A stretch of 64,000 bases of DNA, from contig JAIUPT010000034.1 in assembly GCA_022315425.1 (NCBI GenBank), positions 992,001 through 1,056,000 on the forward strand. The letters are read 5' to 3'. The DNA is from Pseudevernia furfuracea (lineage: Eukaryota; Ascomycota; Lecanoromycetes; Lecanorales; Parmeliaceae). The notes beneath the pieces were generated by a model that was not told the DNA's origin, did no database searches, and saw nothing but the letters and a program-made list of their open reading frames with translations. Positions 43,991 through 55,236 of this stretch are shown piece by piece. How positions within the stretch are numbered: position 1 is the stretch's first letter; the number at the start of each line of letters is the position of its first letter. The translations under genes and the position numbers were made by a program.

Positions 43991-46900
43991 GATGCTTTTG
44001 AGAAGCAGACAGAGCGTGAGGCAGAGGATCTACTCTATAGTTTGATACATCTGTAGACGTTGATTTCAATTACAAACAGTGGATCGGCTGCAGCGTATCT
44101 CTTGGGTAATTACAGCAGGCTTCCATTGGGCATGTAGTGTATCAACGAGAAGAAACATGGCGATTAAGGGACTATGAAACCAGTCAAGAGAAGATGCTGA
44201 TGCTACAGTACGAAAATCCATGTGAGATGACGTCGGGTCTCCAACGCCAAGCATTTCAGATGATTTTGAATAGAGTACGCTGAATAATGATCGGGGATAA
44301 TGATGCGTAGCGCAGAGGGTTCTACCCTTCTATGTTGTACCATGGCAGGTCCACAGATACAAGGTACAGATTCAACCAGTCGGTGGTCTGTCTAACAAGG
44401 CGCCCCTCTTCGTCCTCGTGCAAATACTCCCTATCGCTGGAAGCTTGGCAGTCTACTCCTGCTCTAGGTGCCCCCCCATTCGCAGCAGCTTTAACCCTGC
44501 CACTCTTGCACAACAATGGCACACAGGCTGTCTTATCGGCTTTCGTACAGCCCCACATCAACTATTCCATGCCGACTTAGCTCAGACGTGTCTCGCGCTT
44601 CGTGGTGTGCTCAATGCACCGTTTTCCATATCATGCAGTCCTCTAGACTAGCTAACACTGAAGGTGTGTAGAGCCAAACGCAGGTTCAAGAACCAAGCTC
44701 TATATCGCAGCGGCTGTCCTTCCACCTATCACCATACCTTTCACCCTTACCCTCCAGCGACGCACGAACCGTGAGCTAAACTACACATCGAACAAGTCGT
44801 CAGACAAAGGCGGAGGGACAATTACGGAGACATAGATTGGTGCCGAACGAGCAAGGCATTGGCAAATTGATACATGAGTGGGGTACATACAACTCTGCGA
44901 GGATTGCTGTTACGGAACTGGGGACGGTACTGGGTGCTTGGAACGTGCTGATCGCATGGTGTGGGAATGTGGTTTGGGAGTGAGTCTCGGAAAGAGACTA
45001 TGGCAGACAACAGTGAAGAAGGTCAGAAGTCTGGAAGTGGATGACTAGATGATAGACAAGGGAAGAATGGGGAAGACGATACTGGGGGAGATCAGGCAGA
45101 AAAGAAGCGCAGGTGCTGGGAGTGGGCCTACATTTTCTGGGAAAGAACATCCAGTTAGTCGAGCACGGTTAGCTATTCAACCACTCGACTATTCGCACTC
45201 CGAGCGTACATCACAGGGCTTTTCTGACCTTGCCCATGCCCTCAGTGCATATCTTGTCAAGCACCTCAGACTTTCCGAGACTCAACGCGGATTCGTAGCA
45301 CAAGCTAAGCCCGCGGGTATGACACTCCCTCCTAGACCACCAAAGCTTACATTTATCTATCGTCATCTCAGATATGATGGTTCAGTCTGAGCCCGTTTTC
45401 AAACAACGCAATCACGATCCTTCCGGGTAAAGCTTTGAACGATTCAGCTACTTCATATCGCAAATCTATCCACCAGGCATGTTTAATTGCTGCTACGTCT
45501 ACTTTACTCCCACCGAGGCTGGTCTTCAGAACTAACTTCTTTCTTTGCATTAGGCTTCGCTGAATTAGTGCCCGATATCTCTCTACTGTCAGCGCTTTTG
45601 ACCGTATCCTTTCCTCAACATGTCTACCGACTCTGGCTTTGTCTTCATGGACACCCTCATCGGCCAATACCACAGATCACATATCCTCCTCTTGTCGATG
45701 CTCACCTCCATCTTGTGTGTGTTCCTGGTTTGAGCTATCACCACCAGTGATACAGCGCTCTGTTCCTTTCTTCGCAATCATGCTTGGCATCCTCGCAGCA
45801 GGCTCCATGGCCTTATGGGCGGGCTGCGATACGGAAACGGAGAAACAGAATCCAGACGCTGAGGTAGCAGTCATCATGGGCAGAATGACCGCAGAGAGGC
45901 ATGTGTGATTTTCGGTCATGGGGGCCGTCAATGAGGCTCTGCTCCATCTGCCCAAACGCTGTTCGGAGGAGTTATGTGGAAGCAAATTCCGGGTTACAAT
46001 CCTTTCTGCCGGGTTTTCCTTGCTTTTCGGTAGGCTAGGGTTCTTTGGACGTTGCGGGATGCAATCAAGGAGGGTAGAGGGAATGGTGCAGATGGGCGTG
46101 AGGTGCATGAGCAATTGATGCGGTAGGGGACTAGCATAGTGTTAAAAGCTGGAGCGGTAATTGAAGAGAAGTTGCAGCTCCTCCCAATCCTAATGTAAAG
46201 CGGGTGAATACCCATCCATTCACCTCCCCCTTCCCATTCATCAATCCCAAAAATCCTCCACGCAACCCTCGCATCATCCAGGCAACAGTCCTTTGCAAAC
46301 CCCAAATAGCAGCTCTTTCGTAAATACCTCGCCCCCCACGCTCTCCCTATTTCTCCCGTAGCGGTACCATACGCAGATACCACGCCGTACGATCCTCAGT
46401 CAAAACATGCACGACCAGACTTCCCTCCTCCCTTGAACGAACCCAGCCGCCTCCGAACAACCCCCCCCCACCCCCCAAGCCGCATCCTCAAGCATCATAA
46501 AACGCCGAAAACGACATCACACCCACCCACCTCTTTCCTCCACTACTGCACTTAACACAGCCACCACCTCACCAACATCCATCCTCTGCGATGTCAGCCT
46601 CGACCCGTTCCACTCGCGCCGCTCCTTCCGGCCGCTCCCTTCCCCTCCGCGCCAGCTTCAACGCCGCCTCCGTGACGTCCCGTGCCCACTTTGAACCTAC
46701 ACAGTGGAGCGAGCTCCTCAGCCGAAGTCGGGGAATGGGCGTCATCTGCGTTTGGAGCTCGGCTGCAGCTAGCTATACTTGGTTCCTGGGCCTAGAGGAG
46801 GGGCTCGGAAATGGGGACTCGGAGGGTGGGTGTTCAGTCAGTCACCTGCAAGGCTCTCGTTCTCGTCCGACGGCCTGGGGAGGAGAGAGAGTTGTGGTTG

Positions 46901-47203
46901 AGGCGAGGCAAAGATTGTCGGCGGGTCGCTTTGTGCGGAGGTGGCAGCACCGGCTTGGGCGAGGCTGGGCGGAGCCGGGGGAAGCGTTTGGTGGTGTAGG
47001 AAGAGCAAGGGGACGGCAGGGTGGAGGAGAGAAGGGCTGATATGATATGGGAGTACAACCAGGTGGAAAGAGGGCTGTGGGTGCACGATGAAACTATGTA
47101 AAAAAAAGGAAGACGGTTGGATGCGCGCAAGAATGTCTATCGTTTGGGAATTAAAAGTACCATCTATGAGTCAGAAAGAAATGGAAAAGTCCGCATTGCC
47201 CTA
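43991..47203. other. Long stretch without a recognised gene
   Basis: Several short frames occur, none with motifs. A 37-codon frame at 45619-45732 (+) encodes a short hydrophobic C-terminus (HILLLSMLTSILCVFLV) and could be a tail-anchored micropeptide, but this is weak. The open frame at 46591-47040 has biased composition only. Poly-C runs occur near 46465. Confidence 0.35.
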
Positions 47204-50200
47204 CTAATTATCCTCGTTCGGGTTCGACTTGAAGTCGTAACCCGATCCCCAACCAGCCTCCAGAGTATCATCGATCTCATCCTCTCTCACCAACACCCAA
47301 TCGCCACTGGATTCCGCCCCACCATCTTCGCTCATTTCAGCCGCTTTGCGCTTTCTGTGAAGCTTCTTCTTGGCCAAAGTCTTCTGTTCGCGCTCTTGTA
47401 AGATATCAACTTCGATGGTTTTCAAGGCAGCGAATCGGTAAATGTGCACCGTCTTTCGTTGCCCGTATCTCTTCGCTCGTCCAATGCACTGTGTCATCGA
47501 GGCACTGTACGACTGTTGTGTATTACTGAGGAGGGGAGACGCGAAGATGACGTGATTTGCATTGGTAAGATTGCTGTAGATGATCATGTTAGCAGGGTCC
47601 AGGGCAAAGATAGGTGCTGGAACTTACATTCCGGCTGCTGTCTCATTCGAGGGGTTGAGGAGCAGAACTCTCTTCTTGGTCGGCCCGTTGTCCTCTTGGA
47701 AATCGTTCATCATGTCAGACATCTGACGTCCGGGAACTCCGGCTTTGTTGCTCAACGCATAATTAGAAATGTTGGCCGCTTTCAATACTGCAGCCATCTT
47801 GAGCATCACGTCCTCAAACTGCACGAACAGTAGAACCTGGTCGTCCGCTGGAAGGCTGTTGATCAGTGCGATGATATTTCCGAGCTTTGAGCCGTAAGAC
47901 CAGGTCTTCCCATCGCCCACGAGGTCCACGGCCTTTCTCAGGCGATATGATTCGGATCCCTCACCACAGCCGTCGACAGCGCATATGAGCTTTGTTGCCT
48001 GGATGCAATCCTTACAGGTGAGGTGACCGCAGCGAATGTTGATGCTAATGTTGTCATAATCATGTATGACTTGGTGGCAACCTCTGCATACAGGTGGCTC
48101 GCCGAGACTAGTATACCATTGATAGAGGTCCTGTGCGCCGTGGGCGAAGCGTAACGATCTTGTTTTGGAGGTCAGCTCTGATGCCAGGCTCCTCAGATGA
48201 CCTGTCAATTTGCGAAGCACGCTCGCATAGTTCTCAAAGTCGTCTTTGTTTATTTTGATCGGCTTGGGATCTGGAATATCAGGATCCACGTCGTCTGGGT
48301 GGACGGCTTCGCCATCGTTCATGCCTTCACTGGCCTTTTTTGCTTTTCTACTCGCAGTCCTCTTAGCCTTGTCCCGATGGTTCCGCTTGTTCGCGGCTTC
48401 CTTCTCCTTCTTGAGTTCTGCGACGGTGGGTTGATCGCGGTAATAGAGCTCTTCAGTATCGTGATCGAGTTTTGCGCAGGCTGCACTGAGGTAGTGGCGA
48501 AGGTCGGAAGTAGCTGTAGGGTCTCTGAGACCAGCTCTCTCTATTCCTAACTTCCATTGACGGTAATGGGTGCCTTGGTGCTCGGGGTTTGGTGCGCGCG
48601 CACATTGCTGCTCCAGCCATGCAGCAAGCAACAACTTGTCGTTCAACTCTACAATCACTGCGTTCATTTGACTCTCCCGGATGGTGATCAACTCTTCGCA
48701 AACCCTGGACACGATTGGTGCAGGACTTGGCACTTCGATATTTTCTTCCTCATTGAGGCCCTGGATGTCATCGTCATCTTCATCGTTCATTGCATACCCC
48801 GATAGTTCATTCTCATCGTCATCATCAACGTCCGTTGAACCCTCGGATGGTTCATTCTCATCGTCATCATCAACGTCCGTTGAACCCTCGGATAGTTCAT
48901 TCTCATCGTCATCATCAACGTCCATTGAACCCTCGGATAGCTCCTTCTCATCGTCGTATTCATAGTCCATTGCATCCTCCGACACCTCGGCCTCCGCAGG
49001 TCGTGGTTTTTCCAGATCGAAGTGGGAGCAAGACCTCAAAAGGCACTCTGGCGCGGTTTTGCATCCTTTGAGAAGATCTCTGATTCGCCGAAGCCTATCG
49101 TTGTCCATCTTGTTCTTGCCATGCAGGACAATCCTCAATTCCGTAGCTTGTAGTTGTTGCTGAAGCTCAGCATTGAGTATGGTCTCATATGGTCCAAGGA
49201 AATGGTGGCGAAGATGCACCAAAGATTTGATCACTCCGATCTCGGCGACGTTTTTACTAGCGTACGTGTCGAGGAATCTCTGAGCGTGAGCCTGCCTGCT
49301 TATGTGCCAAGCAGCGGTATGCGAGTAGCCAAATGCACGGAATTGCTCGGCGGCTGTTCTATCTTCTCTGATTCGCCTTATTGCAGCCCCTTTGAGAACC
49401 CCTACGGCATCATCCACAACTCCAAGATTGTATGCTAGAAGGCTGGCGAGGTTGCGCACATCCCCGAAATCCTGGAGATTGGGTGTACCCGACAGCACCC
49501 ATCTTGAACGGGCCTTGATTTTCGTGATGAAGCTGGAAAGCTTGTCGACCTTTTGTTTTTCGTCAACGTAGGTATATTCGTCCACAACGATTCGGTGAAA
49601 ATCGAACATGTGTAGCAGTAATCCAGTCATCGAGTCGAAGTCCTTGCACTCCATGTGCTTTACGGCATCTCTAAGATACTTCTCCGTTGGGGGAAGGACC
49701 ACTGGTGTTACACGTTCCGCGGGATTCCAAGTCTCATATTTGGCCCCCTTAAGCCGCTGTGTAGGAACGTCGCGAAGTATCTCCTTGTCGATATGAGCCG
49801 CTTTCAATCTGAGCTTCAGAGCTGCGGCGAACTCTTTGGGACTCTTGTACTGGTTGACGAGTTCGCCTGTATGCTTCTCAATGTTCCCGCAGGCTCGAGT
49901 GAGCCAGGCGTCAATTTCACGCTCTCCGCTCGATGGACCTTGGGGCAGCGCCGCGAAATGGGACATTCTGGCCAGATATACTGGACTGCTGATGACATTC
50001 CAAGAAGCGATGATGATTACAGCTTGTCTGATGCGCTGGACCGAAATATTTGCTAGCTCAGTCACGTTGTTAACCACTAGGATCCTGTCATCGTCCGAGG
50101 TCAGTCCCAGGAATTTGTTCGCTTGCCCTTTCCACTGGTGGACTAGGGTGGTTGGCACTAGGATCAAAGTGGCCTTGACAGAGATGCAGCCGAGGGTTTT

Positions 50201-53200
50201 CTTTTCTGCGTACTCTTCGGCGCGCTTTTCTTGCGTATGGATGAGCGCAAGAGTCGTCGCGGTCTTGCCGTACCCGACCTCATCAGCCAGAATGCCTCCT
50301 CTGACAATTCGATTTCTTCTCACGCGGACTTCTGCCCGCCAGCTCAGCTGGGACAAAATTGATTCTTCGATTTCTTCTTCGTAGAAGCCCATATCATCGG
50401 CCTCTTGCCCAATCATCCACTGGAGAGACCGCTTCTGTTCAGGCCGAAGCTTTTCGCCGGTTGGAAAAGCATAGTCAGCCTCGAGACTAAGCTTGTTGTT
50501 GGTCAACGTGAAGTCTCTGAGCTTATAACCGGTTGGCGCTTCGAATCGGGTATCGAGACGCCATTTTATCTCAAGCTCGTCGCTGTCTGCAATGTTGCCA
50601 ATCTTACCCAAAGCTCGATGGACCAGGGTTGGAAGGTGGAGGCCGACTAAGAGCCGACCTGTGCGGTGTTCATCATCGTCTATGGAGGTTTGCACCAGGA
50701 ACGGAGCAGGTCGAGATTTGATCTTTCGCTCAAAATCGCCTGCCTCTCGCCCGTCTTCGTAGGGAATGATCTTAGGTTTCTTGGTATTACCTCTTGAGCA
50801 TGTCCACATGATTCTTGGAGGCTTCGGGGCGCAGACCAAACATTCTTGATACCCGCTTGGGCAGGGATCGAGGCTTCTCCAGTCTCCTTTAAAACCGCCG
50901 AGGTCTTTCACTCGCGCGAAAAGCCATGCAAACGCTGCAGCGATCTGGCGCTCGGACCTCTGATCGATGATCGTCCAGTGCCCTATTTGCCAGCCAACGC
51001 TGTCGATTGATTGCTCTGGTATGCTGCAGGACAAGAGAGCAGTCGTGGCTAGTTCATGGAAGCAACCATAGTGATCGCCAGCAGCATACTCTTTCGCATC
51101 CGCACCCTCTCCAAAGACCGACATTGACATATTGGCGGCCGGGAAGCGTACGAGTGATTTCTCCAAGCCTTGATATGGTCGCAAAGAAATTAGGCAAGGT
51201 TCCCATCTGCTTAAAACGGTACATTGGACGGATGAAGCCTTGTCCGGTGCACTTGTTCCCACGTGGGGTGGCCTCCACTTGCTGTCCACCTGAGCTGTAA
51301 GAGAACGGCTTTCACCGTACTCTAATCGCTGTTTCTTGGTGGCAAAGACATAGCTGTCTTGTTCAGGCGGTCCCAGTCGGTCAGCATCGAGAAAAAGATA
51401 GAGTGCTGGGGCGTCGCGAGCATTTGCGGTCGGTCTCTTCTTGTGAAGACTGCTGGAAGCCGTCCCGCAATCCTCCAGAAGATCGTAATCTCCGCGAATA
51501 TCGTGATCTAGGACTTGTCCTGCCCCCAATTCTGACGTGTAAGCGACGTGCAAGGATGTGTAAACTTGTTTGTCGATGAAATCTTTACCCTGTAGACCGA
51601 GCTTTTTCTCCCACGAATCGACCAATTGTCCTTGGGGCGTGACAGTGATTGAGAATTTGTGAGTCAGTGGTAAGCGGATTTCCCAGGAGCCTTGGAGCAT
51701 ACTCTCTGCCACCATGAGCTCTCCTCGCATTGTTTTTCCCCGAACAGTCAATCGTGCTAGAGGCAGACTGAGTAATTTTCGCACTGGACTATTTCCAGGC
51801 TCTGATTGGTCTGGTTTGCCGTATAATAGCCAGTAGACGTCTTCTCGATCGAACACCAGCTCCAGCCGCGAATGCGTGGCAATGTATGTAATTATCCAAC
51901 AGTCAGAGCGCTTGATAGACTCGTAGCGGAATTCCTGTTTGAAGGCGAGTAGGATCGCCTCGCTGAAGAGTTTCCATTCCTGCTCCGATCGGTCCGGGAG
52001 ATGTTGTGCGAAATGTTCCAATCCCTCGGGAGAGAAGCCGTCAATCCCAAGCCTTGTTGGTATAGCATATCTCACCCGCTTTCGGAATTCTTGAGGCTCA
52101 ATGCGCAGCGGGGCTCCGGTTCCCCCAAGAAGCCCATATTCGTGCTTGGGCTTATTACCACACTTCTCGCAGCAAGTGTGGTGGCAGGATTTGCACTTGC
52201 GAATCAAGGTCGGGGCTGCAGAACTTTGACCTTCACAGTGACAAAGACGAATACTCATTTTAGCCATCTGGCAAAGCTCTTCGAGTGACGTTTTATCAGA
52301 TCCATCAAAGTGCAGAACTTGTTCATTACCAAGCTCGGTGTATCTCATTGGTTTCAAGTCGGAATCTGAATCACGGACCGGCTGGCTTACTGACTCTTTT
52401 GCGTTGGTTAGAATTTCATGGCCTACGCTCAATGCGCTGAGAAGAGCTGCTCCGACCACTGTAGAAGTCATCGCATTGCCCGCAAGTTCAAACAATTCTT
52501 TCCCAGTCTCGCGTGTCAGGAGTAAGCGGTCGATTGGTAGACCTTGAAGAGCAATGGCTTCAAGCCCAGTGATTGGGCCACCGCGGATCGTTGACAACGG
52601 CATGCCATGCGGCACAATGCAATTGATGACGCCTGCAGGCGTGGTGTCTTGAAAACGATCGATGTTCTGAGACAGCTCCCAGAAGCGTCTATGGAACTTG
52701 AGTCAGCACAAGATCTCAAGAAAAACTAAAAGGGAGGCCTCACGCTTTGAAGAACGAGTCGTATCCTTTAGCGGCATTGCGTAGAAAAGATATCTCAACC
52801 GTATCCCATATGCGCTCGACTTGCGAAAACGACCAATCGGTCCACAAATAACTCGAAGCTTTGATTGAGCCGTCATTGGCCCAGTCAAGGATCGGTCTCA
52901 GGATTCCCAGCTTCTCGTTGGTCCGGTATGTGTCGTAACGACCGTTACATACCTCCCAGTCCCTATCCTGCTTGGTTCTACCAACTCTTGTCATCTCGTC
53001 CTTCGCGCATTGTAGGCGCGGGTCATCCTCGAGCAAGAGGAACGCCTCAACAGATACACTGGCCTTTCGTTGAAGGGCCTTCATGTACGTCTGCCATGTC
53101 TTTACTGCCTTGTCTCCTAATTCCCGTGACAAAAAGCGGCGGCGATCCAGGCAAATCATATACCCGCGTGTGCGAGTGTGTGGAATGTAATACTGCTTGG

Positions 53201-55236
53201 CGTCAACTTTGACCCAAGCAGCGGCGTATGCGAGATCGTGCTCGTCCCAGATATCCTCGAGGCCTGACCCAGTATCATCGGTGCCCCGTCTTAGGACGTC
53301 GAACTCCACTTTGGCCACCTTGCGGTCATTCTTCCAGATGGCTTCAATGTACTTCCAAGGGGCACCCTCCACATTTTCAAGAATTATCATTGCTGGTCGA
53401 TACTTCTTGGCGTACATAAGGATCGCCCGAAAGGTATCGCCAGATTCGCCGAGATCAGTCAGCTTTTTACCATTCTTGTTTAATTTGGAAAAATCGACAC
53501 ACGAGAACCCCGCTACTAAAAGGTCAACGAAGGGAGGGACATCGGCGAGAGCACCGTAGGCGGTGGTCCTAAAGGGGTCAGCACAAGAAGTCCACTAGCG
53601 AGCCAGTCTACTCACGCTTGTCCACCTTGAGCTATTTCCCGAATGTCACGGAAAAGAAGTCTAGGATGAAAGTTCCGTTCGATGTAGGCTTGTTTATACG
53701 GTTCGATCTCGGCGCTGAATTGATGATCGAGATTCAAAGTAGATAATCCAAGGACTCGTAGACCTAGGACAAGCTATGTTATGAAACGTCACATCGAACG
53801 CTAGGGTCAGCGCTTACCATTCTGAATCATGTCCAAAGCGAGCAACGGGCTCTCAGTCCCAGAGCACATCGTTGCGACACGAATTTGCTTATGAGAGAGG
53901 ACCTTCATTGCTTGTGCCAGATGTATCTTCTCCTTGGCATTTGACACCATGTCCTTGAAGATATCGTGAAGGTTTGCAAGCGGCGGAAGGCTCTCATCAA
54001 GATGGGTGCTAAACCCTCGAGCAGCCTTTGTTCTGTTCTGGGTTCTCCGTTTAGCCTGTGTTGGCTTGGGTTGAGCTGCGGAGCGCTCTGGAGCAGAGTG
54101 CTTTGATGGCGTTGGCGTTGGCGTCGAGTGCTTTGATGGCGGTTGAGCATCGGTAACAACTTCCGAATCAGGCCGAATCTCCGCTGTCCTCTGTGTTGCC
54201 TGGGATCGAGTCACGCGTAGTCCAGTGGGCGGAGGAGCGGCTGGTCGTGATGCTGGCTGTGTTTGAACCGTTCCATCATTTGTTGCCCTGGGCCGAGGTG
54301 CACGTGGTCCAGTGGGGAAATCCCCCGGGTACAGGACTGGCGGTGTGTCAGCTACCTCATCATTTGTTGCCCTGGAGCGAGCTGCACGTCGTCTGGTGGG
54401 CAGATCGCCTAGTTGAGATGCCGGTTGTGTATGAGCCGTTCCATCGTGTTGCTGGCTGAGCCGAGTTTCACGTGGTCTCGTGGGTAGAGCGCTTAATTGA
54501 GGTGTAAGTTGTGATCGGACCGTTTCATCGCCGCCACTCGGGTTGGCCGAGGATGAACCTGACGACTCCTTTTGGACGACTTGTTTTTTTGCAACGGATG
54601 GCTGAGCGTGAGTGCTGGGATCGGCGGCGGGAGCGTTTTTTGGTGCTTTCTTTGATGCGCAGGACTCATGATCGTTCCAGCGGTTACTATGCGGGTTCCC
54701 ATATTCTTGAGCACATATGGGGAAGTGATAGTTGACACCTTCAATACGGGTGAATCTGGAATCACATATGATGCAATAGAAATCCCCTGTGCCTCGTTTT
54801 GCTGCCTTCGGTTCCCCCTTGCGGGGTGAAAAGACTCCGCAGTGTACGGTTGGGCCACACTTACGCACCCTCCTCCCGGTCGACTCCTGCTCCCGAAGTT
54901 AGTCACGAAGAAACAATCAAGTCAGATGACCGAAGTAGACACTGAGAGACATGTCTGGCTTTTGATACGTACCTGAGGATGGACAGCAGCTCCTTGAGCC
55001 GAAGCCTCCGAGGTGCTATCTGAAAAAGTCGCGTCATCTGCACCGTCGCTAGCTTCTTCTTGAACAGCTTCATTGTCTCGGTTTTGCGGATGGGTTGAGG
55101 GATTTGTTGCTGTAGAACGCGTCACACGACGTGACTGTGTTGATGGGCGCTCTCCCGCGTTGTCGATCGAGGGTGGCTGGTAGTCAGGATCCGCATCCTC
55201 TGGGTCTCGCAAATTTTTGATTTCCCGGTTGGCCAT
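47204..55236 (-). CDS. DNMT5: DNMT5-type DNA (cytosine-5) methyltransferase with RING and SNF2 helicase
   Basis: Six exons are proposed: 55236-54973, 54886-53818, 53763-53616, 53568-52744, 52688-47628 and 47573-47204. They encode 2578 residues with all junctions in phase. Order: a disordered N-terminus, a C2H2-like finger (YCIICDSRF..NYHFPIC), and about four diverged repeats of some 31 residues. The C5-methyltransferase follows, with motif I VATMCSGTESPLLAL (425-439), GFSCVDFS with catalytic Cys517, ENV (558-560), HTRTRGYM, and GNAM near the domain end. Next is a Cys-rich finger (about 918-945, CKSCHHTCCEKC), then the SNF2 ATPase with DEVGYGKT (~1571-1578), VVDEYTY and LSGTPNLQD. Acidic repeats, a RING (CRGCHQ..CGHLTCKDC) and a helicase C domain ending QCIGRAKRYGQRKTVHIY complete it. 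DNMT5 enzymes perform ATP-dependent maintenance CpG methylation in the nucleus (shown for Cryptococcus). No chromodomain was found here. Confidence 0.9.
48805..48984 (-). repeat. Four 45-bp tandem repeats inside DNMT5
   Basis: Units 48805-48849, 48850-48894, 48895-48939 and 48940-48984 each encode 15 residues of the form SEGSTDVDDDDENEL. The first three are nearly identical; the fourth is diverged. They lie in the acidic insert between the two SNF2 lobes, before the RING. Confidence 0.9.

Noticed and set aside
46591..47040. Plus-strand 149-codon frame
   Set aside because: Arg/Gly/Ser bias from GC-rich sequence, no motif, no splice support.
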